From: Spizellomyces sp. 'palustris'
Taxonomy: Eukaryota > Chytridiomycota > Chytridiomycetes > Spizellomycetales > Spizellomycetaceae
DNA: 64,000 nt
Assembly: GCA_006535965.1 (NCBI GenBank)
Contig: QEAR01000045.1
Location: 101,213 to 165,212 of the forward strand
Direction of reading: 5' to 3'
Shown here piece by piece: positions 25,542 to 37,894 of the stretch (positions within the stretch are counted from its first letter, which is position 1; each line of letters begins with the position of its first letter). Below the pieces are notes generated by a model. It was not told the DNA's origin, ran no database searches, and saw only the letters and a program-made list of their open reading frames with translations. Made by a program: the position numbers and the translations under genes.

Positions 25542-27599
25542 CTATTTTGCAGCACCAATATTTGATTGATCTTGAAGGGAATTTGCAGAGTCACCTCTGT
25601 CCGCCTTGGTCTTTTCCAATTCAACCTGCACAAGCTCCTCCATGGGGACGTCCTCCACACTCTCCTGTCTCTCAATCTCGTGTAGAACTTTCTTCTGTTC
25701 TTCAATCTGCTGACCATTCAAGTCCTCCGCACCCGCCAATGCCAAGCACTGTCCGATCGCCCCCCTGTACTTCAAATGGCCCTCCACAATCGAGCTTACG
25801 TCAATATCTTCCACGCCCCGGACTTTAACAGGTGAGAGACCAGGAACCATGTATTTGATGTTGGTTGTGCGGTAGAGAAAGGCGAGGAGCCAGTCATTTG
25901 TAGAGTAGCCGTTTACGATACGTCCTGAGACGACTCGTCGAATGGACCGCCAATAATCTCTGGATCCTGGCGCTGGAAGTCCGAACATGTAGGCATGCTC
26001 CACTATGCCATACGCGTGGCGGCGAGAAAGTTCGACAAGGCAGTAAAAGATGGTACGGGCGCCTAGGGAATATCCTATCTGATATACTTGATATATGAGT
26101 GACATCATGTCCAGAACAACCGGAGGTATTTCAATGAGCATACCAAAGTAATGGGCCGCTCTCCTTGAACCTTCTCAATTAAAACATCGGCCAATACTGC
26201 CCCAGTTTTCTTGGCTAAGTCCATAGCATTTGACCATGGATTATCAATCAATTTCCCAACCTGCAAGAGGCTGAGCGGCCACAAAGCGGACATGAGGGAC
26301 GCCAGAACGGTTCGCTTAAGGATTTCGCTTTTCACATAGCCTATGGCCTGGGACTTGACCATGGCGGTCATTGCTCGACCAAGTTCTAAAAGAGATTGAA
26401 CTTCCTGAAAAAAGGAGGTCACAAGAGTCACCTCGAGTGAAATTTCCAAAATACGTGGCCACAAACCCATTGTAGAGCCTCGACATCTCCCGAACCATCA
26501 ACAATCGTCCAGGGTTCTGCCACGTCTTCCGCTGAGTTGAGCCAGCCAGTTACCGCAATTGTAACGTGGAGGCGGCTGTTCACTTTCAACGGTTTGAAAT
26601 CAAAATCAGTGACTTCTCGAGTTCGTTTCGCCACCATTTTGCCCGACATGTCTAGATTTCTGTAGGGGTCAGTAGGTGCACAGTGCACTGGCTGTAGGAA
26701 TACTTACGTCCTCCGTAAGCCCCAAACAAGGATCCAATGACCATGCCACTGCTCGCCAAACCTCCGATCATCATCCCCGCTGCAGTACCGCTCAGCCCAA
26801 CGGCGCCTAACACCGAAGCGAGCCCTGCTCCAACAAGCGGAGCAGCCAATCCACCGGTAACCCCAATTGCCACACCGCCCGCCAAGGTTGCTAACCCAAT
26901 TTTCCAATTCCGCGAAATTCTTCCCGTCTCTTCCCGCTTTGCTGCTGCTTCCTTGGTAGCCTTTATGGCTTGATCGGGGTGCTTGAGAGCTTGTTCAACG
27001 GATTCCTCATAGTCGGATGGAAACTGAAGGTGCAGCGAGTCTGACAGACGACGAAGGAGCACGCGAGTTCGTCCATCGTATCGCTTAACGGTGGTTAACA
27101 TGAGGAGGAGGAATGTGCGGAGTAGAGAGGCACGAGAGGTTGGTGGAAGCTTTTCCAGAGGAGTCTGTGCATCGCGTACTGTAAATTTAGACAGGATGGG
27201 TTCTATAGAATTGGGGTGCTCTATGAATCTAGGATGATCAGTGGGAGTAACAGTTCCTATTGCAAAGAACAGATTCAAACCTTTTTCATCCCTCTCTAGA
27301 ATCCCCAGCCACACCACCTCCAATAATTCCTTTGCCCATAGATCAAAGCTATTTATTGCAATTTTCTCATCTTCTGTCATTTGTCGCTTCACTGAAGAGT
27401 TCTCGCCTTCTTCCAATGCTTCGACGAGCTCGATCCTGATCCGACTAATGCAACTGACGCAAACATTGTAGAATGCTTGTGCTTGAGGTCCTGGTAGTGC
27501 ATTTGACATATTTTTCAATATCGGGTTTATCTTCTGCAAATTCATGACCCGCGGACTTGAACGCACCTCAGTCCGATCCCTGCGCCACGCTGATGTCAT
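25542..27599 (-). CDS. DUF726 alpha/beta hydrolase (TMCO4/Mil1 type)
   Basis: Membrane-associated alpha/beta hydrolase of the DUF726 family (animal TMCO4, yeast Mil1). Substrate unknown; the yeast member is linked to clathrin adaptor traffic. The start at 27599 (MTSAWRRDRTEV) leads a long first exon to about 26706, followed by four or five exons to the stop at 25542. A Gly/Ala-rich double hydrophobic hairpin (WKIGLATLAGGVAIGVTGGL, and AAGMMIGGLASSGMVIGSLF, about 26715-26905) precedes the hydrolase core (LHVTIAVTGWL). The nucleophile motif GYSLGART is assembled across a splice near 26085 and is followed by HAYMFGLPAP. The C-terminal part includes GRIVNGYSTNDWLLAFLYR, typical of the family. The late exon boundaries are approximate. 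Confidence 0.87.
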
Positions 27600-27701
27600 G
27601 CGCAGTCAACCTTAAAACTCAGTGTTCCATCCACTGGGAAACTACCCATCGTAACGAACAGGTATAGCAAACGTAGAGACTGATCGCATGCGCTAAGGAG
27701 G

Positions 27702-28017
27702 ATGGCCAGCACAAAGAAGCTGCCCGTAACGGACGAAGGGACGGACTCCCAGCAGCTTCACTCTCCCATTTTACACGAACCACAGACATTTTATGGGCAA
27801 ACAAAGAGGGACGTTTCAAGGGAAGTGACTGAACAGACAGCGTCTAGTCAAATGGAGCAGAAAGCGTCAGCAGAGACTGCAGGTGCGAAGATGGACTGTG
27901 GAATTGGTAAACTCTTTGTTAAAGTAGAACAATTCTATTCTAATTTCAGGACCGAAGAAGCATACTATCGCACCAGAGTCAAAAGGAGGGTATTTTGGGG
28001 TTATTCCTGGCGAATGA
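27702..28017 (+). CDS. Small unrecognised 90-aa protein
   Basis: Two exons, 27702-27906 and 27950-28017, joined by a 43-nt intron (donor gtaaac, acceptor tttcag), give 90 aa. I do not recognise it. It starts MASTKKLPVTDEGTDSQ, continues QTFYGQTKRDVSREVTEQTA, then Ser/Glu/Lys-rich sequence, and ends GPKKHTIAPESKGGYFGVI. The compact splice with matching phase and the Tyr/Gly-containing ends suggest a real short gene. There is no signal peptide or membrane helix. It lies between the DUF726 gene (divergent) and the 3' end of the WDR87/97-like gene. Small intrinsically disordered proteins inside flagellar microtubules look like this, but that is a guess. Confidence 0.55.
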
Positions 28018-28143
28018 AAATGTTGAAGAAGTTCTTGTCTTTTGAATTGTATCCATCACCTCATTTGTCTATCGATCATTTCGCTACATAACTATAGTGA
28101 CAATTTCTACACTGCGGAACCTGCCTAATCTACTACCTCATAC

Positions 28144-31100
28144 TCATGACTCCATAGGAACAGCGGCCTTGGATCGATTATGCTCCACCACGTCCACCCT
28201 TCTGCTTGGTTTACGACTCTTCTTTATTTTCTGTGGTTTGAGAAGGGCTGCCGCCACGACGTCCTCAGACGAAAAGGATGGCATCACGAATTCCACATCC
28301 TTGTCTTCAGACTTTTCTGGTGGCACCAGTGTGATAAATGAACTTTTGGGTCTTTCAGTGTCGTGACCGTAGCAGGCTGGATGAAGGGCATGTAACCATC
28401 GCCCAACAATCTTGCCGCTCTCCTGATGAGCTGCTTCTTGTCGGGCTCTCAGGCGTGCCAGGAGAATCTTCGTTGAGACATTGTACTGTAAGTCTCGCCC
28501 GATCAGATTTGCGACAGAAAAAAACCTACGTCAAGCCAATCCATGTGTGGACCCGTCATTTCTGCTGGTAGCATTCGTAATTGTATCATCATGCTACGAA
28601 GAGAGTGTTTTGTATCTACGCCGAAAATTGCGAGACTTCTCATAGCAGATTTTCTAAGTGCACTCTTTAGAAATCTCGTCGTTGTTTCATCTTATCCAAG
28701 CTTACCGAACATCCTCAATCGGATCCACCAATCTGGCGATCAAAGCCTGTATCAAATACGGATTGTATACGCCGTATTTGACCAAATTGGAGCACATACG
28801 AGCTCGGAGCTGCCAGTCGCGGTCATTGAAACTTTCTAATTGGGGTAGGATGAAGTCTTCCACAGGGTTGCGAAAGTCTTCTTGAAATAATTGGTAGAGA
28901 TGGAGTAGGGAATCAGAAGCTTCGCATTTTTCGGACCAATACCCTGTTTTGAGGACTTCGAAGAGAGCCCCCATAATGTTCTGAAGCGTAACATCTTTCT
29001 CCTGGACATTGCAAAGATGCTCAGAATAGTTGTAATGCAATACGAGCGCGCCATGTCATACACTTACGCCAAGACCCGGGAACCAAAACTTGTCCATAAT
29101 GGCCTGAAGCTCTGGCACAATCTCTGATTCCTCCCAAACCTCGTTAGGCTTTTTTGGCGTCCTTCCGTGTCGTTCGCGGTGCATCTCGCCCGGGGCAGGC
29201 TGCTGATGTGGGACTGGCGACCGTCTTTTATTCTCAGACGCCAAACCGGATCTGGGCGTGTGAGTAGGCACATTTTGTAGAGGCTGCTTCTTCTTTCTGG
29301 TGACAGCTTTTGGACTATCTGGTACGTCAGGAAGCTTTGGGACATTGACCCGCTTTTGGGTGGGCTTCCCTCCAATGATGTGAATCGGAATCGGTTTCGA
29401 AGCCCCGAAATTAGTTTCGGTCACCCCTACTTTACCAGGAGTTATCTGCATGATCTGACCTATGGCGACGCTCCCCGATCTGAGAATCTTTTTGGGGGTT
29501 GCAGCGGCAAGGGCTCGTTCAAAGAGCTCCTGCGCTCGCCGCGCAGCAGCTTGCTCGACAGCTGCCTCAATCTTTGCTTGCTTTGCCGCTTCCACAGTGT
29601 CTATGGCGCTCTTCCGTGCTGCCTCTGCTGCTGCTGTTTTGGCCCGACCAAGAGCTTCTGCTTTAGCTGCCTCTTCAGCATGTCGGGCCTTTATCCTCCA
29701 GGCTGCAGCTGCTTCCAGTGCTTCCTGCCGAATTTGCGCCGCCTCCGGGGATTCAATTTCTTCAGCTCTGGATTGCTCGGCATGCACCGCTTTAGCCGTT
29801 GGATCTGATTCGATCTCCACTGGCATTGTTGTGTCATCAACTGATCCCCTCGCAGCTCTCTCAGCTGCCAGCTGCTCCCGACGTCGTTCTATAATGGCCC
29901 TAGCCTTGGACACCATCTCCTTGTCCTTTTCTCGACGCTCTTGCTCCTGCATAAGTCGCTTTTGTTCAAGAGCTGGTTTTGTTTGTCCAGCCAGGACGGA
30001 GTTCGGAAGAATACCTAGGCGCTCCATGCGGTTCCGGATATTGATTTGTCGAGTTGAAGCTTCGGGCGTCTGTTGACGTGGGGGTGGTGCTAAGGCGGAC
30101 TTGCGCCCCTTGCGGGATAATGCTCTTGGGGAATGCCGAGTGCGAGGAGACGGCGTTGCCCGCTCTCCTGTACGAACTTCTAATACTCTTCCTATAGAAT
30201 ATGTCAACTACACGAAAGCATCCCAACAAAGTGTCTGAATCTTGGTATATCACCTTTCCGACGACCTAGTCCTGGTCCCTTGCCTTCAGGATAATTGGGG
30301 CCGACCTGTGAAGGCGGCTCCAGTCCAGCTTCCCATATAGCTGCCCCTGTCCTCTGCAAGGAAAACATTTAAAAAACCGCTCCAGAATCGCATTCTTTTG
30401 ATCCCGTATTTACCTTGACACCATCTTCAGCTGCAACCGCGGAACGTCTCTGCTCATCTGAGCGGACCACTGAAAAACGCCGTGGTTCATCGGGCCTAAC
30501 GACTGAACGTCGTGGTTCATCTGACTTGACAACTGAACGTCGTGGGTCATCAGGTTTGATAGCTTTTGGCCTCTACGTAGAATTTTAAGGTCTGCAAAGG
30601 CAGAACAACAGATACTTGCTTGCAGCTTACCGTGAGCATACCACCTGCTTCGGCCTCTTGAGCAAGGTCTCCTGGCTGGTGCAAGCTTTGCTCCCCTCTG
30701 TCTTCCTAATGTGGTGTTTATTGTCATGACATTGCATACTTACTCTTTCATAAAGCCATCTCCTCACCTCCATACCCCCTTCCTCATCCTCGTCGTCCCA
30801 AATTCCCCTTCCCCGTCCTGGAACATCTGCTGTGCTAACTCTTCGCCCACCCAAGCTACCCCTCCGCATTGACAACCGTCTTTTATACCGGAGCTTTCCA
30901 GCTATACACTCACTAGATTGGAGGCTCAACGACGTGGGAGCGGACACGGATGGGCGATGTGCGGTGATGGCTTGGGGAAAAGCTACGATTTCGGTAGACG
31001 AATCGACATCCTCTTCCGTTAGGGTATCCATAGGAAGTGTTGAGGGTGGGAAGAAGCTGACAGGACTGAAATCTCTATAACCCGATGGGTCGTTGAGGGT

Positions 31101-34100
31101 GGTCAATTCGAAGGAGCGACTAGATCTGCTGTATGTACGGGTCACGGCAACTCTGGGTTGCGCCTTGATGACGACAAAGTTATGCTGCGCCGAGAAAAAA
31201 TTGGAGTATCCAATTGATTATACCTCGATCCTCTTCTCTTCCCTCCTCTTTTCCAATTCCTCTAGGGCAAGACTCGTCGATTCTGGTCCGCCATTTTGTA
31301 AACTTTATTGCAGTCTTAGTTCGCAGATGCTGCTACCCCAATCAACAAAACGGAACGTACTTCTCATTAACATGCCACCTAACAACCCCATCTCCTCCAT
31401 CCGCTCGATACAATTCCCAGAAATCAAGATTAGAATCAAACATCGTTGGATCTTCTACTGGATCATCCGGCCAGTCTCCGTGGTCAAGCAGAACGCAAAG
31501 GTAAGGTACTGGTAGGTAATCTTGTACCCGAACAACGACAATTTGCTCGGGGAGAGAAATGAGAAGATCACCCCGTTGATTTGCAAATGTAAGAGTGGTG
31601 ATAGGTTCGGCAAATTGAAGCTCACTGTGATTTTGGGATTGTATCAATTATGATCAACAACTGTCGAAGGACGATCAATATGCAACTTGCCGTATGAGGG
31701 CATTGTCAACTGCATCCCATATTCTAACAACCCCATCTGTACTTGCCGACGCAAAGATTCTGATAGCCTCACACGAAGCAATTTTCGTGACGTCGCTGGT
31801 GTGATCGTCATCGATTGGATGAGACTTCTTTGTGCCTTTAAAAAAATACTCATGAGTGTGGCACGTAGGTCAAAGTCTAACCTCTTGACTTGCCTATTTG
31901 CTTTCCATCGCATTCAAGACATAATATCCGTCCACCCACAGCACATGCCATTACCTCCTTTCGCGAATTCCAAGCCATTTGCTTCACAGGGCCGTGGGCA
32001 ATGGAAATAGCTGCGATTGAATTAACCGTGACGACGAGTGGGCCGTCTGAAAAATATCCGGTAAGGGATTCCGGGGTTGCGTTTGTAAGGATTGAGAGCG
32101 GAGTATCGGCAGGAACACTGATTGACCAGATTCTGATGATGCTATCTGATGGAGACAAAAGTTAGCTTTACTGCATCGAGAGAGTGAAAATAAGATGCTT
32201 ACCTTTTCCGCTGGTGAAGAGCTTTCTTTTCTCCACATCATACAAGATTGCGGTGATTTCTGCTGCATGGGCCTACAACACCATCGATGTAAGCATTGCA
32301 CGTACCACGAAACTCATTCAAATAACTTACCTGCGCTACAATACTCTGTTTGCCTTCCTGTCGTATATCAACCACCACAATCTGTCCGGTATCCGTCCCA
32401 CCTAAGAGTGCGTAGACAGTGGGAGGTAGAGCGGCCCCGGAGTAAGATGGGATAGGAGGCCAAGGTGAAAGGGCCGCCAGACACATTATTCGAGTCTTGT
32501 TGGCTACCATTGGCTTGTAAGCTGGAGAAATGGGGCGGAATACTGAGGAAACCTACATGCAACCTTCCATTCCCCAATAATCGCACAGGGGTTCGTATTG
32601 GTACCGTACACGGCAATGGTGCCGTTTTCGGATAACAACCACGCACGATCTGCCAAAATGTATTGTAATGGCAGATATTTATAAGTGGCCAGATCAATAT
32701 CGCTTAAGGAAGAAAACATCCCTTACTTTGCGTGACATCATACACCGCATCCAAAGTTGCTATGTCGCTCATCACCGGGAACCCCATTGCCAAGACTGCG
32801 CCAGTGACTGGTGACAAGAGTCTCAGGGAACCGTCTTCAGCGATGGAAAGGATGCGAGCCGGGAGGGAAGGATACTCGCTGCGGTAAAGTTGGGTTGCCT
32901 GAGATCTGACGTAGAAGTCAGCAATTGAAGGAGGACTGGGAGGGGAGTGCTTGATTTACCGGATGTACGCAAACGTCGTATAAAAGCGGTTCAGATTCCA
33001 AACGCATATCCGATCCTTCGCATAGTGAAGAAACGTATCCTTATCCTGCTTGATCCACTGAATTCCCAAACATTCAGATGGCGTTTGCAAGCTTTCATCA
33101 TAAATTAAATAAACAAAATACTGTACATGCTTTCAATACTGAAGAGACATACCAGTAGGTGCAAACTCCAACGTCAGCATTCCACATCCTAATCGTTCCG
33201 TCTAACGAGCACGACAAAAAAAAGGGTGTAGCTGCCAAAGCTTCTAAACTCCGTCCATTTCTTGCAGGAGGTGGGGGAATGATGGCTAACCCCGTCACAG
33301 CGTGCGAATGATCGTGCAGTTCGTGAATAAGGTTGTTTTGTCTGTTCCATACTTTAACTAAAACATATTTGGTAGTGTTAATCACGGGAAGTGTACAGAG
33401 AACCTTTTGACCCATACTAGTGGAGTCTCGCGAAGCCGTAATCAGAGTTCCGAGAGGTTCATAAAGCGCCATGGCAGTGATCGACAGTTCGTGCATATCC
33501 CGGAGCACATCTAATCTTTCTCCAGAGTCATAATCGTATATCTATTTACTGACCATGTCAGCGATATGACTTCTCGTAAGGAATTCCAGTGATTCTCACA
33601 TGGATCCTGTTTCCCATTGCGGCATAAATTCTGTTCGAGGCTTTCTGGTATATCGTGTGTGAGACCCAATCCTCGACACCAAGATCTTCAATGGCGAGGC
33701 GAGGAGTGTCGAAACCGTAGGCCAGACGGCTACTGTTCAGTTTGAATCAATATTTAGTTATCACGAGAAGATGAAGGAGATGCACTGTGTGCAAGTGTGA
33801 GGTTTACCCATCAGCGATTCGTTTAAACTTCCAAATCTAGTTTGAATAGCAAGTCGTAAGTACCCTTAGAATACTTCAGTCCCACTCAAAATAGCCTAGT
33901 ACCCGTATATTACCGACACCGCCTGCAATGAGCTCGTCTGTATCGTCGCAGAATTCAAGGCTGCGGTGTGGTCGATTAACTACCGCGATTAAGCCAATCT
34001 GAAAACGATTTGTTTACCTTAGGACGGGTTTCAAACTCGAAACAGCAGCAAGCTCTTCAAAATTCGTATCCAAAATCTATTTCCCCGTATGAAGCGAATT

Positions 34101-34883
34101 AGTATATCTAGATTCATGCAGAAACTCCTAGATGAGTCCTACCTTCAACTCCAAATGCAAGGTAGCAATCACCACCACCTTCCACTTTGCCACGTACAGC
34201 CATCTACTCAGCCCTGCTACAGATGTTTTGGCCGTCCCCTTTTCCCCCCCATTTGCAATCTGAGCAACCCTTGTGCTACCCCGCCAGATATTTACATTAT
34301 GACTATCCAAACTAGCGATGCGGTCGTTGTGGGGAGACGAGATGTAGATGGCAGATTTGACCGTGGGGCGATGGTGCGGGAGGATTCGGGCTTGCTGAAA
34401 ACCATGTGGAATTGTTGTCGGTAGGACAGGGGTGGGATTGGAAGATGGGGAAGCTGAGCGAAATGTCCCAGATTTGATATGCGATTGTGTGCCGGCTAGC
34501 CCAAATTGGCTGCTGGATGGCGAGGATGAGAAATGAGGTGATCGAGCTACGATCGATGCTATTTGGCGTTTGATAGTCCGCCATGGTTGAATGAGGAGGC
34601 CGACGAGTTGGGTCTCGTCCAATATCTCATCGAGGCTTTGTGTGCTTTCACCTGACGTGGCAAAAGCTTCCAAGGATGGCGGATCGGATGACCGGGAGTT
34701 CGATGAGTCACCATCGTCGATGGAGGTTTCTCTCCCTCCTTCTCGGGAAGCTGGCAATGTAACTCTTCCTTTGAGGGCGACCATCCGTGGAAAAAACAAG
34801 TCGAACCTTACAGGATCACCAACAGTTTTAATACAGCTTAGTTCCGCGTATTGAACTTTTTGATTACGAAATACAAACTTCAT
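28144..34883 (-). CDS. Long WD-repeat protein, WDR87/WDR97-like (probable flagellar)
   Basis: One long multi-exon gene from ATG at 34883 (MKFVFRNQKVQYAEL) to TGA at 28144-28146; internal exon ends are approximate. The N-terminal half has many WD40 blades: ALYEPLGTLITASRDST then VKVWNRQ, FFLSCSLDGTIRMWNADVG, KDRICVWNL, YALLGGTDTGQIVVVDI, KLFTSGKDSIIRIWSI. Next come a linker with four near-identical 10-residue repeats (30433-30554), an Ala/Glu-rich coiled coil (29460-29990), and a C-terminal HEAT-like helical part (WQLRARMCSNLVKYGVYNPY, DPIEDVRKSAMRSLAIFGV). Junctions at 29056, 28696, 28500 and 30195 all keep phase, supporting one gene. This layout resembles WDR87/WDR97, which are restricted to ciliated organisms. 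An alternative is two adjacent genes split near 31300. Confidence 0.7.
30433..30554 (-). repeat. Four tandem 30-33 bp coding repeats
   Basis: On the minus strand this stretch reads as PDDPRRSVVK, SDEPRRSVVR, PDEPRRFSVVR, SDEQRRSAVA, a roughly 10-residue unit repeated four times inside one exon of the WDR87/97-like gene. Each unit has an R-R-x-S/V core that could suit a basophilic kinase. Confidence 0.75.
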
Positions 34884-35401
34884 CTGATCGGACTATTTTC
34901 TTTGAATAAACAACCGACACGTGCTGTCTCTCCGTAGATTCAAACATCCATTTCTTTACGGATACTGCAGACCCAAGGACCCCAAGGTTATTCGATATTC
35001 CAGGCTTTGGATTTGTTTGAATCAGACCGATATCATCTGCATTAGAGACATTTCTACACCTATTGTCATCATATCTGCTCCCCTGCGGGGGCTAAAAAAA
35101 TCCCCGTCCTTTACGTTCCGAATAGTACCATAATGATGCCAGATGTCAAACCCACCACAATCCGCCAGACAATGGATGGTGAATCGGATAGGGAAGATCC
35201 GTAATCTGCAAAAAACCAGGCAGTCCGAAGTGTCTGGACATTCCTAGCAGAAATCACATGAGTCGCGCGCTTCTTTCCTGAGCTCGCGTACCACTACACG
35301 CATTGAAATCAACGAACTTGGTAATCCACCTTTAAAACTCGGTGCCGGACACTCAACGAGGTGGGGATCTCGAGATTGACGTGATCTGGGAATTATTTGA
35401 T
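34884..35401. promoter_or_regulatory. Divergent intergenic region, WDR87/97-like and Csm1-like genes
   Basis: 518 bp between divergent starts. No TATA box, RNA gene or repeat is clear. An ATG at 35131 is followed by a short frame that does not connect to the Csm1-like gene. Confidence 0.45.
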
Positions 35402-37700
35402 ATGGCGCGTGGAGGTGTTAGACGAGCTGCGGTTGAAAAGGTATGTTGAGCGTACGCAGAAGGGGTACCCTGCCAAGTTTGTCAACCAAATTGATACCAT
35501 TCGACACACCGACCTTCTGTCATTCACACCTAATGCAGACTACAAAGTCCCACAAGAAATCATTGACCGTAGACGACAAGGAAAATCTATCACAAAAACA
35601 AAAGCAGTCGGCCAAACGCAAAAGCTCGCTTGTGTCAGATGTCGCGCATGGGAAGCGTAAGAGGATACCAAAAGACCCAGCTGTGACCGTTGAAAACGTT
35701 GTGGGTAGTGTCACCAAACGTATGTTTCGGAGTTGCTTGGATATTATGGCCGATTTTGACAAGTTTTCTGTGCAGCGCCGAAAAGGGTGCCGAAGAACGC
35801 CTCGGCGGGAGCAAAGGCACAGCCAGAGGAAGATGACAGCGATCTGAACAATGATGAGCTCGTTGGGGGACCGATCCATTCTAGCATGATGTCGAATGAT
35901 TCAGAGGATGATTTGACTGCCAGTGGTAATTTTTATTATTGGAGACAAGGCGCAATGCAAGGGAAGACATACCAAGCAATACCTTTGTTACAGCTCCTGC
36001 GCGGAAGAAGACAAAAAGTGGTACCGCACGAACGAATGATGAGCCATCCGAAGTAACGTCAGCGATTAGCGTCGATATACGACGCAAAAGTAACGCCAAA
36101 TCGAGCCAAGATAATCATAAATCAGACGCCCTGGGAAACAAGAAGCAGCTGCCGCGTGAAAACCGCAAAATGCCGGTCGTAAAACAATCTCCAATACGAA
36201 AGTCGAAAACGAAAAAGACAGTGAACAGAGAAAGCACACCATCCGTTGCCACCCAGGCGGCAGATAATAATGCTGACGCAGAATCCGATGCAGGACGTCG
36301 CTCTTTTGTTGAAGAATCAGACGCGGATTTGGATATAAATAATAGGGCAGAGGGGGCAGTAAGCAGTGATGACGGGGAACGAGTTATCGTAAAGGGGGCT
36401 GACGTACGGCGAGCGCATGAAAATCGGAATAATGGACCAAAGCAGCGTGAACATACGAAACCGGTGGTTGTAGAGAAAAAGGTTGACATACCCGAGACGA
36501 ATGACTATGAAACGGTTGGTACATAGATGTGCTTGGTACCTGCTGTTCTCGTCATGCTTGGCCAACCGGTGTCTTAATCTTAGCTCAAAGCTGCATTCCA
36601 AGAATTGCAAGACCGATATGAGGCATTGAAAAATACGGGCGTCAAGGAGGCGGAGGAACGGTTTGAGCAGTACAGAAAAACTGCAGAGGCGCGTTTAAAA
36701 GGTATTCGACACTGTAACGAACCAGGCCAAACATTGTCGTAATTTGCCTCCTTTCGAACCACAGCCTGTGAGGACTACAATGAAAGACTCAAGCGGGACG
36801 TTGAACGCCTTCGAGAAGAGACACAGGCCAATACACACGTGCAGAAAGATCTGAAGAAACAGTTGAAGATTGCTTTGGTAGATGCAGCAGAAGCGCACGA
36901 GGCATTGGCGCGAAAGGAGGCTGAGGATGCCGCTACTAAAAGAGCCCAACAAACAAAGCAGCAAGAGGAGGTTGATGCGGCACCCAGAAATGCAAGTAAG
37001 GAGGAGGTAGATGAGCTTCAGCGTGAGGTCCATGAGCTACAGCAAAAGGAAAAGACACTTTTGGAGCAAGTGGATAGTTTGAAAAAGAACGGTATGGACG
37101 ATCTAGTCTACCAAGCGTGCAATGATGCAAGTGGAATGAAACTTCGTTCTTGCGCGTTTAGCTACATTGCTCAAATCCGAGCTGCAGATGGCTAAACAGC
37201 AGGTCACTAAATTGGACCAAGAGGCAAAATCCCAAGGCTCTCAGATTCAGCGTCTGCAACAACACGACCGTTACCTCATTACCGTAGAGCGAATGGTACG
37301 GATATACGAGGAACTGACAGGTGTGACCATTCAATCCGTAGAAGATGTCAAGAGGACGGTTGAAAATGAGACCGGAGAGAACATGAAAGAGCAGGTTGTC
37401 GTCTTCAAATGTCGGCAAAAGGGGCGAGGTGGAGGTGAGTCGCAAAGAGTCGTTGGCGTCGCAGGGATTTGTATTGAACAGCATCTATCAGTCTTGGATT
37501 ACAATCTCATGACACCATCCGATGCACCCTCCGCTTCATCGAATAGTAGCAATGCAATGTACACCTACCAGCCTATCCTCCGCAATCAGCACAGCAGCAG
37601 TGCAGATGTACCAGACTGGCTCCAAACGCCGATTGAATTTGAAAAGGACATGTGCAGCATGTTCTTTTGGAGGGTTTGTGATTATTTGCAAGGACAGTGA
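35402..37700 (+). CDS. CSM1: Csm1/Pcs1-like monopolin kinetochore protein
   Basis: Likely homologue of Csm1/Pcs1, the V-shaped monopolin dimer acting at kinetochores and rDNA. Seven exons in phase: 35402-35440, 35539-35704, 35776-35925, 35994-36514, 36584-36701, 36765-37091, 37162-37700, total 619 aa. The N-terminal half is basic and disordered (KSHKKSLTVDDKENLSQ, many KR clusters). Exons 5-7 form a long coiled coil (LKAAFQELQDRYEALKN onward). The C-terminal globular domain has the family pattern: IYEELTGVTIQSVEDV, VVFKCRQKG, TYQPIL, VPDWLQTPIEF and MFFWRVCDYL. At 619 aa it is much longer than yeast Csm1 (about 190 aa) and nearer to animal or plant-like long forms. Confidence 0.8.
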
Positions 37701-37894
37701 GGACAGTAGGTCCGTGAGGTGTGATTCCCTGGTTTTTTTGACGGCAGAGAACAAGATCTTTGCTCATGCGCTTTGTAAAGTGTAGTTTTGGCTAATAATG
37801 CCGTATGGTTATACATATTATAGTAATCTAACAGTGTAATAGAACGCGCTACGGCTTTCCGACACCCATTCTATGCAAGAGGCCCTTTCTCTCA

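Noticed and set aside
28097-28366. Plus-strand frame following the small 90-aa gene
   Set aside because: It is antisense to the last exon of the WDR87/97-like gene, which reads in phase with the previous exon.
29462-30076. 204-codon plus-strand frame rich in Ala and Ser
   Set aside because: It is the antisense of the Ala/Glu coiled-coil exon of the WDR87/97-like gene, whose minus frame splices correctly with neighbours.
30433-30554. Possible CRISPR-like direct repeats
   Set aside because: The units are contiguous, in frame and spacer-free, so they are a coding tandem repeat.
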